Positions 1 through 17,199 of a DNA stretch of 64,000 nucleotides are shown here, piece by piece. The stretch lies in NCBI GenBank assembly GCA_026929865.2, contig CM049398.1, positions 13,411,001-13,475,000 on the forward strand, written 5' to 3'. Position numbers and translations under genes: made by a program. The stretch comes from Hyperoplus lanceolatus. Lineage: Eukaryota > Chordata > Actinopteri > Uranoscopiformes > Ammodytidae. Under the pieces are notes generated by a model. The model was not told the origin of the DNA. It did not search any database and worked only from the letters and a program-made list of their open reading frames with translations. Within the stretch, counting starts at the first letter, position 1. The number at the start of each line of letters is the position of its first letter.

Positions 1-26
1 TCGTCTGCGAGGTGACGATTTTGTTG
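1..26 (+). other. possible 3' end of an exon at the window edge
   Basis: The first 26 bases are followed directly by gtaagatg, a good vertebrate splice donor, and then by T-rich intron-like sequence. Two of the three forward frames are open over this short stretch. It could be the tail of an exon cut by the window edge, but 26 bases are too few to judge coding potential. Confidence 0.2.
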
Positions 27-3000
27 GTAAGATGTTTTTCTACATTGAGTCATACATCACTCTAATATCTATTCATATTATTACCTTTAAATCATTTCAG
101 GTGTTCAATATATATTTTCACATAATGTTTGCCCTTTTCTAATACACTGGTTAAGTAATATTGATTTTTCCTGTTAATATTTTGCATAACATTTACATTA
201 AATTCTGCTGATTTGGCATCATAATTCATCAGTACTATTAAGTTTCTTGTTGGTACTTAATTTAGTTCACCATTACAGAAAGCGCCTAATTAACAGTTTT
301 CATTATTTTAATGCAGGTAATTGAACCTATTCTGCTATTATTAAAATAAATATTTGTTTTCACAATAATATGTTTGACTTGGGAGTTTTTCATTGTTAGG
401 AACTCCTTGTTAATCAAGGCTGATCAGATTACTGTAGAATCTTACATAGACAATTATGTTTACTTTGCGCTACAGTGATTCTCACAGGCGATCAAATTGT
501 CTCTCATGAATTAGTTTTATAGGTAATGTGCTGATAACCAAAATGAAGTTATATTGCTGTCAGCAAGGTGATGAAGTGCCTCAGCAAACAATTTACAAAC
601 ATGTGAAAATCATTGCAGACGTGCCAAGAAAAAATTAGGCAGGATTTAGAATGTAAATGGAATATAGTATCTCTGCTAATGGTATGCAAATATAATCCCT
701 TAGTCATTTTGGGATCTCAGATGCAGCTGCCAATGAATTACAGAAGATGCACACAATCCTTAGAATCTACTTATTTTCTTTGGCCTATATAAAGAGGAAA
801 TGTGAAAATAAGAGGAGAATTAGCCACAACATCAATGATTTGAATGTAATATATTCACAGGTAAATAAAGTTTTGCTCTTTATTATTGACTACTAATTCA
901 CACAAGTGGTATTTACAGTGGGCTACTGATTTATTGTTAGTGGTGAGAAACTAGATCATTAGTTTCAAATCTTGACAGATTCTTCCTCTAACCTGATCTA
1001 CAAAATATTCCCATTTCTGGTGACAGTGAAAAACACAACATAGGAGCGCAAAGAAAGAGACTTTTGACTTTGAAGTCTCTGAATTAAAATGACAAAGGCG
1101 CATGGGAACGCCATATTAAGATGAATAACAATTAACAGTGTGAGTCAAAGCTTTGGGGACAAAACATTGCCTTGAATTACAAAATATATTACAGAAATTA
1201 TTACAGACCCAGCCGACATGGGTTTAATTCAAAATATCAAGATTTCATAGTTGAAACACAGTTTGAATACAAACCAAGCAAGAAGCAAAGGTTTGTGTAT
1301 CACAAAGACATATTTTTCACTTTAATAAGCATTTAATTGAGCAGTGTTCCTTCCATAGTGTATAAGCAATAATACATAGATGTTTCTGCATGGTGTTTAA
1401 AAAAGGGAATTTTACAATTCCATATTAAACGGAGGTTTTCAACGAATAAATTTAAATACTTTAAATACTTTTTAAGAAGCTTATACATGCTATGAGCCAA
1501 AGTATAAACCGGCTTAGCGAGGTAAATCTTGTTCACCAACTATTGACCACATGTTCGCATGGTGCACAGATATATTTTCAGCACCTTCTCTAATAGGTGG
1601 TTTTCTGAAGCTTGACTACCTGAAGCTATTACTACCTGTAATCATAACAACATAAAGGTATCATTGGAAATGTTACAACTCCTGAGCTATAACCCCCTGC
1701 TATTGCAAATACTCAAAATCCACATCTGAAGATACTTGAAATGAATATGATAGGACCAATGGTTGTGATAATGTGAAATGTAATCAACCTGCCATGAGCA
1801 CGGGACACCAGCAACTATCACTAAATTTAGTCTTTGTGATGCCTTCCCCTTCATTTGTACTGCACCACTTCTGAGAAAGTGATACACCAGTGACCCTTTA
1901 TGTCAGCCTGTCTAAGCTTTGATGGCAATGTCAGTAGAATAAAAAATATATAATGTCCTTGTAGTCCCTGTTGCCTTTTAAAGTCATCCTGATTTTCCAA
2001 ACCATTGCCTTTGAGAGATGAGAATCAGTAAAGAGCGAAATATCCTATTTGAGCAGTGCCTCACACCAGCAGACGTACACAGAAAGGGGACCTTGTTTTT
2101 GTCAGTAAATCAACATTGCCTGTAAATCTTGTGGCTGCATACAAGGGGGGCAGTCTTCATCCTTCAGGTTTGTCTCAGTCCTCTGCATAGTGGACTGTTT
2201 CCAATGGTTCCCTGTATTTTAAAGACCTTGAACGTGTTGCAGTACAGGCTCATTTTCTGTGGATAAAAACACTTTCTGTTCTAATGTGTCACACTATGTA
2301 CTATAAGCGTGATCGCAAAAGTAATTCTACCCAATTCCCTATAAAACTAGACAAGAATAGTAAACATTTCGATTTTCAAGGAGATGAAGAAGTAAGACTT
2401 TACCACCAGAACAAATGGTGCATAGTACAGTACCACTTCAATGTACTGCATATAGTCACCAGCTAAGTGCCAATAAATGTAAAAAATTGTAATTCAAGCA
2501 GATAGTTCTTCATCCACCATTTCCCCATGGGATCCTTTTCTAAAATTACAATACAGCTCCATCTGTCTATCAATTTAGAAAGTACTTCATAGCAAATAAT
2601 AAAAAACTCTGAAGTCTAATTTTAATTACAGAACTGGATGAGATTTCAAGAAAATATAAAGGGACATCTTGTGCGCCTTTGACACGTCACGCGAGCAGGA
2701 AGTGTAGCAGAGGAGAGGATCTCTAGGTTATTCACGAGAACTGAACTCCGAAAAGGCATTGGACCATACATAATCATTTTAAAGAACTATGTTTATTAGG
2801 GAAGTGACAATATGTTGTGCAGTGCGTTTTCAATAGAACCAACATGTTGGTTAACTAGAGTACTCCTGTCAAAATACAGTATTATAATTACTAGATAAAA
2901 AAAATAATACTAATAACGTTTTTAATTAGTTTTTTTTATTATGGATGGTTAACTTGTTTGCTTTTTGTTACAACTTTAAGAGACGTAGAAATGACCTAGA

Positions 3001-3084
3001 GCAAATTAGGCTACAGATGGCTAAAGTGTTCTACATCTGATACGCATAAAATACAATATTTACAGTACATGTTAACTCATAATG
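27..3084. other. unassigned AT-rich non-coding DNA
   Basis: I see no convincing gene, transposon end or tandem repeat here. Open frames are short (60-68 codons) and unremarkable. It is consistent with intron or intergenic DNA. Confidence 0.6.
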
Positions 3085-4340
3085 TTATGCAGCTTTGACT
3101 TCTTTCACATTACATGATGCAGGCAAGGTTGTAAGCACACTGTCTGGAAAAAGGCACGAAAATGGAGATGCATCTAAAGGCGATATGACGCAGATGTTGC
3201 TGTCAATAGCTTCCTTCTGCATACATCAAAATGTGGAGCCCGGCCATGTATTATTATTTTCAAAACAAACTCCGCAGATAGATTCACAGAGGGAAAAAAA
3301 GGGGTTTAGAGGACTGAATTTTTCCATCTGAGATGCTAATTTGACAGCTGTTTCATTTCCTACATTTGAATATAATAGGATGACAACGTGAGAAATCCTT
3401 TGTGCTTTGACATTCTCAAAGTCTATTTCGGTGTTAATCCCTTGTATACCTTCTACAAATGTGTCAGTATAATGCCCCAAACAATCAGAAGAACGTCATT
3501 CATCTATAGAGGATATTTTGCCAATATTTTCATCAACATCCTGGATATCTTGCATATTAGGATGATTAAGATTTTGAAGCAATTTAAAAAGCAGTTTCAG
3601 AAATGCTGCAGACAGTTCAGATGCAGGTTTTCAGTTGTGGGGCAGGCTCTGACTACAATCAGATTTCACTGATTTCCTGCATCCTATTGCTGCAGAACCA
3701 CAAGAAAGGATCAATTTGACGTTGGTAAATGTAACTCTTAATGGTCGGTGTTAATTTAACACATGGCATTTGAGAGGTGTTGAAAAGAGGCACATTTTCA
3801 AAGCCAGTGATGCAGTTATCTGCTCCACAGCTCGCCCCAGCCATTGGCATATAGTCACACTCTATCCATTATTAATCACATGGTTCTCAAGGACGATGTC
3901 TGTTCAAATTAGTATGCAGAGAGCGCTAAGATCACTTACCAGCAGTGACTTCTTTTTTTTAAACGTGTCATATTTTTCCACTGCACAAAATAGCCATTGA
4001 GTTTTAGCTGGAACATTTTAGGCTTTACAGAGTTTGCAGTAAAATACTTCAGTAAGATATCCTGTAAGATTAATATGTTTACTTTATCTCCATCTTGTTT
4101 TTCTGAATAAACCTCTGCTAAAAAAGGGTGTTTCATTGTACTCTATTCTATATTTTTAACAAAATAGTTATGTTATTATCATTGCTCACATGGCAAATCA
4201 TTTACTTTCATTCAACAAGAGTTTGGAAACAGCAATTAACAAAACAATCTCACCTCAAGTTCGTAGCTGATCTGGACCTTTCAATCGTAACAATCTTTAT
4301 CAGCAAGGTGAGTTTTTGCAGTTGTTATGGAATTATAGAT
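3085..4340 (-). pseudogene. decayed multi-exon coding remnant, unidentified
   Basis: The minus strand reads like old coding sequence. An 87-bp candidate exon (4340 down to 4254) lies between an acceptor ending ggacag and the donor gtgaga; it is open except for one TGA. A second candidate (4142 to 3940) follows a weak acceptor and ends at the donor gtaagt; its 67 codons are open and in phase. A third open block (about 3853 to 3659, containing LTPTIKSYIYQRQIDPFLWF) can join in phase. Further down, 3480-3226 is open (SHVVILLYSNVGNETAVKLA) but shifts frame at a T run near 3300, and a last frame ends at the TAA at 3087-3085. Retained introns argue against a processed copy. I do not recognise the protein. 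It could be a decayed host gene or an old transposon gene, and chance cannot be excluded because frames of 60-80 codons are common in this AT-rich window. Confidence 0.3.
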
Positions 4341-5561
4341 CTGTCCAGTTATTATTATATTTAATACTTTTAATCCAAAATGAATAAAATAAATACATAA
4401 ATAAAGCAATTCATTAAAACGAGCAATTAAAAATGTAAGCTTCCAATATCTAGAGTTGAGTGACAACCGTGTGAACTCAATCTGCTGATGAATACAGTAT
4501 ATGAGAGCCAGTTTCAGTGACTGTTAATAAATTAAAACTTAGCCTCAGTTGTATGCTGAGTTGCACACAAGTATTTTGTTGGTTTGTCGTTGCAGTTCAC
4601 ACTACGGTAGTTGCCCATTTTTTTGGGACGTATATGCTGCTCATGGATTCCTAGACCTGCTAATATGAGAGGGTTGTAGTTCATAAACCCATATTCACTC
4701 ATATTCATGCTAGAAGATTAAAGTATTCTAACAAAGTTAATTTAAATCACTTTATAGAGGGCAAAGGTTCACAGATAACATTTCAGGGACAATCCCTTAT
4801 TAAAATACAAAAAGCTATTATGGATTATGTGTGGATGACTTCAGTCTAACTAAAGGTCTTCTTTCATGTAGGGAACTAGTTGAAAGCCAGGGTCTAATCA
4901 GTGCACACTTAGGGGTTGACATTCAGCTAATGCATCATCATGCTGTAATATATTCATCCCCCTGCGATTTCCTGAGAACAGGTTGTATTTGAATAGGGAG
5001 GATTTATCAGTGTGCTGCCATCTACTCACTTTAATTGTAACTGTGGGTGAACAACACTAGTGAGTTGGCTTAAAACTGTGCCACTTTTCCATCAACAGCA
5101 GTGGGACATGGCTGCCTCTCTGAGTGAAAACAGGTAGTCAATTGACGGGCAGGCAGAGGGGGATTTGGGGAGTTCAAGGAAGTGAAAGTAGTAGTGTCAA
5201 GTTTCCTTTCCAGTGGAACTTCACCTTCCCCAAAACCTATTGTGGCATTTTAAGGTGGCAATAGCTCCACAAGGAATTGAACCGGAAAACAACAGCATCT
5301 AATGGGGAAAGTATCATTTTCTCTCCCTAAAATTAGTCTGCCATACCTTTACTCATCAGTGAATGGAAAGGGACTCGAGCAGCACTGTGACCCCTCAGTC
5401 GTAAATGCCATGCACTCTGCTGACTGGTGGTTTAAAGACTTTTAAAACCTCAGTGTTCAAATAGGACATAACCTTTGTTTGGCATTCATGCAGTTTATGA
5501 AGAGGAAAGTCAAAAATGTGGCTCATTACATTACACATCATTTGTATAAAGATAACGTATC

Positions 5562-5566
<5 letters not shown>
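4341..5566. other. unassigned non-coding DNA
   Basis: No supported gene or repeat. If the minus-strand remnant at 3085-4340 is real, its upstream exons should lie here or beyond, but I could not identify one. Confidence 0.5.

Positions 5567-5627
<61 letters not shown>
5567..5627. repeat. (TG)n microsatellite
   Basis: An uninterrupted TG dinucleotide run of about 61 bases. The apparent cysteine/valine and threonine/histidine open frames across it are artefacts of the repeat. Confidence 0.98.
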
Positions 5628-5628
<1 letters not shown>

Positions 5629-6205
5629 GTGTTTCTTCAGTACTCATAAAGAAAAATGTGCAATGCAAAGAGAGAAATCCCCATTGCAGTCTCACAGTCA
5701 ACGACTGACTTGAGTTGTCTTTGAACTCTAGATTCAAAATAGATTTTTCCTTTAAGTTTCTTAAATGGGTTGGGGCTGTCACCCTATTACCGCCACCCCA
5801 ACCCCTCTGTGACTTTTTCCCAACATACTCTCATTAAATTTGAATGTGTGTGAGGGTATGTTTCAATCGAGGAGGAATCATCACAGCTTCCCTCAGTGGC
5901 TTTGTCGTCCTCATTGTTTCCCACATTAAGTTGTGTAACCACAAACACATTTGAGTAATAGGTATGATTTGTCACCAACACTGAAACTGGCACCCCGCTG
6001 CTGCACTGATTTCAGAGATAGCATGATTTGACGCTTAGGTGACTTGATCCCTTGTAGCGTAAGGCCCTCGAGTGCAAGACACTTAACCTGGCCAGTTAAT
6101 CACCCATGCTAATGATGTCTGCTGTTAGTCCATATGCTGTACGTCAGGGTCCAACATTGAACAGATTTTATATAATCCACGTGTATTCTAAAACCTTGGT
6201 ATGTG
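5628..6205. other. unassigned non-coding DNA
   Basis: No transposon end or tandem repeat is visible. A 68-codon minus-strand frame (5993-5787) has a protein-like composition, but no clear splice sites or recognisable motif. Confidence 0.5.
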
Positions 6206-6725
6206 TGTTGTCAGTTGAGGTATTTCCACCTCCGTTCCTACCCTTATGGTAGGGCGGGGTTTATGCTAGACGGCGATAGCAGTATCGGTCCGTGGAACAA
6301 CTGCGGTCAAGCCAGCGGTCTCTCGTTTTTGCTTCACCAAACCAGCCGCTTCTATATGCATTCCCCCCGTGTTGAGAGCGTATTTTAAATGCACAGAGAC
6401 GGCTCGGTGCAAGCTAACAGCCAGTCAGTGAACAGCGCTGGCTGCGGCAGCATACAAGGCTAACTATGGTGACATCGTTGCAGCAGGACACAGATTACTG
6501 ATTAATTTAATGAAAAGGAAAAACACCACACAGTAAACATTGCTGCGCCGGCATTTTTCGTTAAACACAAGACTCTCTTCACTTTTGCCGAGGTGGCGAC
6601 TACACAAGGCGGTTAAATGCGGAAATGATTTTTTCCGAACAATCAACGCACGGCAGTGTGTAGCTGCACCTTTTCGGGATCCTTTTAGATGACCAGTACC
6701 AGCTCTGCTCGGTGTAAACAAGGCA
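6206..6725. mobile_element. degraded PIF/Harbinger-like MITE (copy 1)
   Basis: This is homologous over most of its length to the complete element at 51464-52227, for example cctaccctta, ggtagggcggggttta, gtcaagccagcggtctctcg and ctgattaatttaatga in the same order. The right terminus ctcggtg-aaac-aaggca, followed by taa, matches the other copy's right TIR and its T(A/T)A target duplication. The left inverted repeat is not recognisable. The 133-codon minus frame that overlaps it is not a gene: it resembles the frame in the other copy only because the DNA is homologous. Confidence 0.75.
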
Positions 6726-7900
6726 TAAGCGGGCTTATCTTGGCCCTGGTCGTAGTTTATTACTTTGTTTGATTTGATCATATTAGTCAAACAATACAGT
6801 GAGACATTGAGGTGAGACTTAGGTATTAGGTTTAGAGACACTAGGTGAAGTTTAATCCAAAACATAAGTAATGCTATATCCAGTTGGGTCTGATCGAGGC
6901 CAGATCATGTCCTCAACAAAAGCAAACTGTACAAGAGTTTGTTTGTACCCTGAACACCTGTCCAACAAGGTCATGGTGTGGTTGTATTGGTCAACACCCG
7001 AGGGTGATTGTTGTGTTCACACCTGCCCAAACAAACTGCACCAAGGAGGTAAACCCTCTACGGTTCAATTCAACCATCTAAACAAGGCAGGTGTGAAAGC
7101 ACCTTTACACATTAAGAACGACTAAACCCAATTGACATTGTGTGAGATATTTTTGACAACTGCTATTTCTAAAGTAAACTTGTAAGGTCAGGGTTTTTCT
7201 TGATTGGGTATTAGAATACTTTAAGATGTTATGTTTTTTACATATGAAATCATACTGTATTTTATAGATAGAAACACAGAGTTTTTGTGGTTCATATTAC
7301 TTTCTGAGAAAGATAAGAGTTTTAAAGGGGAATTATTGCAAGGTAGTATTGCTCTTCCATAAAGTTTGGTGGGGGATATAAAAAATTATGGTCAATCAAT
7401 GCAACAGAGGCCAAGATATCCAAAAGTTATGACCCTACGATGAGTCAAACTCTAAAAACACTGGATTCTACACATTCTATGATGTAACCTAGAACATCTT
7501 TCTTTTTAATTAGACCAGATGCCAATATCCCTTGACCTCTGTTTTGTTACACATGTTTTGGAGTTCCAAGCTCCAAGATGAAAGACGTGATGTTAATCAA
7601 CACATACATTTTTCAAGCGACGTCTGTTTTCAGTTTAACTAATACTACAATTGTCTTCTCAAGTGCCTCTTTTTTTTATCAAAATCTCTTTATTTTTTTG
7701 TTTGTTTTTTTTAGTGCGTCCACTACATCTAACTCTCAAACCGGAAGCCCTCAAGTGCCTCTATAAATTAAATAAAGTTTAAATATTTTTTATTTCTTAG
7801 ATGATTTTGGTTTACAAAAAAAAATATAAAAAATAAAAAGATCATATATTTAAGAATTTCTGTTATTTATTCTTATATTCAAAACCAGCGTTATATACTT
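6726..7900. mobile_element. weak MITE-like segment and unassigned DNA
   Basis: About 6880-7117 ends in ggtgtgaaagcaccttta, a terminus style shared with the segments ending at 23815 and 30367 in this window, and common in fish MITEs. I could not find its left end. From 7120 to 7900 the sequence is AT-rich and I see nothing else. Confidence 0.3.
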
Positions 7901-8109
7901 AAAGAGCACCTATTCTGCTTTTGTCAACTTTTATGACCTATAAATGTTGTTATAATGATTTATAATCATGTTTAACCATACTAAAGTGTCAAATAATGAC
8001 TTACATGCATTTAGACGTATTCCTTGTTGACCGTCTGGGGTGGCTGTGCAGAGCGCTAAACACTAGGACAGCCGTTCGCGATTCACTTGTTCAAATTTCC
8101 GCGATTTAT

Positions 8110-8425
8110 GGTGCTGATGGTGCTTTACCCAAGCTTACCGGTGCTAACTTGGTTCATAAAGCAAAACTGATAACTGTACACAGCAGGCAACAGACACATA
8201 GGCTATTCACAGAACTTATGGGAGCAAACTGTGACTATTATGTTTTCATCCATCTTAATTTCCTCTGTCCGTCGTCCCGAAGTGAGTGACGTCGGGAGGA
8301 GCTCAACACTGATTGGCTATCACGGTGCGGCCGACGGCAAAAAGTTAAATATTTACAACTCCTGCAGCGGTCGCGCCGCCCTATTCGCGCCGCCCTGGCC
8401 GTGTCGCGTGAATGGGCGGCGGCGG
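8110..8425. repeat. GC-rich dispersed repeat, copy A
   Basis: This stretch matches 30032-30367 closely (gctgatggtgctttaccc, cacagcaggcaacagacaca, ttttcatccatcttaattt, cgtcccgaag), followed by CpG-rich sequence. Flanking sequence differs between the two copies. The ORFs over it on both strands come from the GC-rich composition. Copy B ends in a terminus-like tgttggcacctttaa, which is absent here. Confidence 0.8.
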
Positions 8426-8874
8426 CGCCCAAAGTACATTGACTTTCTATGTAAAAGTCTTCCGGAAGGTAACCAATCACAACGCAGTGGGGTTGGCAGG
8501 AGGGGGGCGAGGGGGCGGAGAAGGACAAAGCCTGGTGTTGACAGAGTATGCTGAGAGCGCCCAGATGAGGACGAGTTTCCCAAAAATCGACATAGTTTTT
8601 TGTGCTGTGATTCGTGTCAGGTTGCTATAGGAGTCATTAATGAGAAATTAAAGCCACCACGAGTAACATGGTCCTTTGGCGGCCCCTTTGGACAAAAGCG
8701 GTAGTATTTTTACGACGCCCGCTGTCGCAAAGCTGTTTTCTAGCTCGTGCCAGGCGTGAACTGAGAAAGGTGCACTATAGTGCATGTCCGTGTGTTTAAA
8801 GTGTGAGGGCACGGACTCTTTTCGGCTCTGTGAGAGTGGTTTTGACACTGCATCAACTAATGCCAGTCAGTACC

Positions 8875-9989
8875 CAGTGATGGGAACGTTACCTTAAAAA
8901 AGTAATTAGTTATAGTTACTCACTACTTGTTCCAAAAAGTAACTGAGTTAGTAACTGAATTATTTTATAATAGAAGTAACTAGTTACCAGGGAAAGTAAC
9001 TATTTGCGTTAGCCTACTGTAAAAAAAAAAAGAAATTTGCTGTATGTCAACAAATTTGGATTTTTCTGAGCAGTTTTCACAAGTCAGTTGAAATGAGTAG
9101 AACAGACAGGTAGGCCTACTTGTAGGTTACATAACCTTCAATATTTATTGCACATCAACAGACAGCAAGAGGTTTATCCTGCACTTGGCCTAGCCTATTT
9201 TGTTCTCAACAAAACCTAGTAGAGGAAACTGTTGAATCCGTGCTGATCTGCTATCACTGGATTCATTTCAGGGGTGTCAGCTAAAACACCACTTAAGGCC
9301 AAAAACTTCAGACTATGAAGCATTAGACGATGAGAGGAGCAGTAAGGATTTATCCTATGTTTATTTTCTTCTTTAACATGCACAGCAGCATACAGATCCC
9401 AGGAAAATAACAGTAGCAATATTCGGCTCATGATGACACGCTAAACAGCTGTTGCAACCGGCGAATCGTGGCTGTTTAATAACGTACATAAATTATAATT
9501 TATAGAGATCGGGAAACTCCATGCACTTACTCTCAAGGGCGATGCAAACAAACTCAGGGAGAGCACGTTTCAACCGTGGATTGATAGGTGGTTACTGCGG
9601 CAACACGCACGCTCACACAACAGAGAGAGAAAGAAAAAGAAACTTCACTAAACAGGCGCTCCGGCTGACGCTAGCTGACAGTTATAATGTCATCCACACT
9701 GAATAAAACACATCTTAAAACAGTATAAGAAATAACAATTGCTTATCTTGTTGTAAACCCACCGTTCGTTCTCCTTACTAGCAGTTTGTGTAGTAGCCTA
9801 TGGAGCCAGGGGTGCTTTCGGATTGCACAGTTTATTCAATCAAGTCATAGTAACGCACCGCATTTAACATTCAGTAACGATAACGGCGTTGTAACGACGG
9901 AAAAAGTAATTAGTTAGATTACGCCGTTACTGAAAAAAGAACAGCGTTACCTAACGCCGTTATTTTAAACGGCGTTATTCCCAACACTG
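8875..9989. mobile_element. non-autonomous hAT element, 1115 bp
   Basis: The ends are CAGTGATGGGAA and its inverted partner ttcccaacactg. Subterminal aaaaagtaattagtta motifs and AACG repeats are seen at both ends. An exact 8-bp target duplication tcagtacc lies at 8867-8874 and 9990-9997, diagnostic of the hAT superfamily. No transposase coding remains. The TIRs still pair well and the duplication is perfect, so the copy is not very old. Confidence 0.92.
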
Positions 9990-10676
9990 TCAGTACCACA
10001 CACGCCTGATTGCAATGAGTTGATGCAGCAGTGTCACCTAACTACTCTATCTCTCACGGAGCTGAAAGATTACGTGTCCTCACAGAAAGCGAATGAACAA
10101 GAGACGGCAGTTAGTATGGATCACGATGAGGTAAATATGACTATTTCAGATAATGTTCATCTGATGATGTTGAAGCAAAGCAAACTTTGTGTTAGTACCA
10201 ACCGCTCATTCATTTAGGTAAATACTGCAGTCTTGTTCGCTCCTGTGAAATTGTATACACGTTGCTTGGCACGTCCCGCCCGTAGCCTATATCACTCTCG
10301 CTTTTAGCTTTTCTTCATTGCATTCTCTTTTTTTTCTTTGATGGTTCAGCCCCGTTATCAAATAACTGTCTCAAACAAGGCTCCCCTTCCCTCAGGCTTC
10401 TCAAATCGCGTTGCTGCGCCACACTGAAATCTGCGACCAATACGGATATGTGACCATAGAGCCTGAACGAGCGAACTGAAAATCGGACTGGGTGTACGAC
10501 CAGACCAAAATCAGTAATAAAAACTATATAAAAATGTCTTTCTTTGCACTGATGGTCTTGTTTGCTGTTAAAGGTAATTTATGGTTATTAGAGGAAACAT
10601 GAGGCTGTTTAAAAGATATTTAAATGTTACTCCTAGCTGCTTTAAGACCAGAAAAGTAGTATAATAGGAGATCTTT

Positions 10677-15723
<5,047 letters not shown>

Positions 15724-15772
15724 TCAATAAATAAATAATAATAATAAATAAATAAATAAATAAATAAATAAT
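15724..15772. repeat. (AAAT)n/(AAT)n simple repeat
   Basis: Tandem aaat and aat units over about 49 bases. Confidence 0.95.
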
Positions 15773-16148
15773 ACATCTGTCGTAGACAGATTGGTGTTAA
15801 TTATTTGAAAACATAATCATTAATTAAGCATTGTATAAACTACCCATAGGAATAAATTCAGTACAATACTGCTAAAACAAGTTAGCCTCACCTTTTATCC
15901 TGTGAAATACTTAGATTATGTATCAGTTCCCTTGAAGGATTTTGTTATAACCTCCCAACCTTTTTGAACATTTTGTTTAACTTTTCATGCAGCTGCAAAG
16001 CTTTGCAGTTCTCATTATGGTATTTATTATCATGTGCCCTAATTTGTGAAGCTATGGATTATGTGAACTAATGATTGAATTAAGAGTTCTGTGACTGAAT
16101 GCCTAAAACAAACACAGTCACAACATCTATAATCTTTTATGAATAATG

Positions 16149-17194
16149 CAGGGCTGTACGCTTATTTTTTAAAGTGGTAGCACTGGTGCTAGCAAGCAAA
16201 AAAATTCAGTAGCACAAAAATAAATGTGGTAGCACACAAATATGATCGAAAACTTGCATGACTCTAACCCTTGCATTTAGCTCTAATTACCTTTGAGCAT
16301 GTCATCTTGGTTTTATTTGAGATTCTCAATGAATATGATATCCTAGTGTGCAGTAATACTTGTAGAAAAATTAATAGGGGTGCACTGATTGCAATTTAGA
16401 CAAAAGAGTCTAACCTGCCAATGGCAATTTTTTTGCTGATTCAGAATTATTTCCCCCCCATAGAACTATAAAAACAATGTCTATACCTATATATTTTTAT
16501 AAACATATCATTATTATATTAGGCTAATAATAACAAACATTTTTAGAACATTTCATTCTTTTAATGAAAACTATACTTTAAAACATTGAACATATAGCCT
16601 ATTAAATAAATTAGTAAACATAGTTATACAATTTAGGCCAAGTTAAATAGGTTGTGTCAATCTTTGTTTAAATCATAGATAGTTACTGCTGTTGACTGCT
16701 TTCTTTATAGGTCGATGGTTGACTGCAGGGCTGTGAAGCGCTAACTTCCTGTTCTTACCTGCTTCAAAATAAGAGTCAACTCGCATTTGGCTAATAACTG
16801 ACTTTTATTGTGAAGGCGCACAGGAAATGTTCTGTTTGCACACGCACTAACTTGACTGCGTTAATGTAAAGAGAGCCGTCTCCTTCCTGTTTTAACCGTT
16901 GGTGAAGTTAGACGCCATAATCGCCGCACAAGCACAGATCCCGAGCACACATCTTTCACCAGCCAAAGTGGAGGGTAGACTTAATAACTAACTTACTCGC
17001 CTAAGACTACATTCACCCGCATTTGGAGAGTGTTAATGTAGAGCTCTCTAAGCAGTATTTTTGCATAGCTCCTCTGTGTCTCAAACAGACAGCATCTGCT
17101 CATTAGCACTGGTGCGACTGGACTTGTATTCATCATCGCACGTGATCAATTTCAGTAGCAAATGCGATCAAAACTGTCGCACTGTACAGCCCTG
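16149..17194. mobile_element. non-autonomous hAT-like element, 1046 bp
   Basis: It starts cagggctgtac and ends gtacagccctg. Subterminal copies of agcactggtgc occur near both ends. The five bases taatg lie directly outside each end (16144-16148 and 17195-17199). hAT elements normally give 8 bp, so either the outer bases have diverged or the match is partly chance. A motif aggggtgcactgatt near 16378 looks like the start of another, degraded hAT end. No transposase is seen. Confidence 0.7.
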
Positions 17195-17199
17195 TAATG

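Larger units (their letters stand above)
7901..10676. mobile_element. composite element with AAAGAGCACCTATT-type ends
   Basis: The left end aaagagcacctattctgc at 7901 is matched in inverted orientation by gtataataggagatcttt ending at 10676. These are diverged TIRs of a type common in fish non-autonomous elements. No target duplication is evident. The interior contains a GC-rich repeat (8110-8425) and a complete hAT element (8875-9989), so the original element was much shorter. No transposase is recognisable. A 65-codon frame at 10020-10217 followed by gtaaat is unremarkable. Confidence 0.5.

Noticed and set aside
6464-6865. 133-codon minus frame sharing a motif with a frame at 51797-51988
   Set aside because: The similarity reflects homology of two Harbinger-like MITEs, not a conserved gene.
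8231-8583. overlapping GC-rich frames of 76-107 codons on both strands
   Set aside because: They lie in a dispersed repeat present again at 30032-30367, and come from GC-rich composition without stops.
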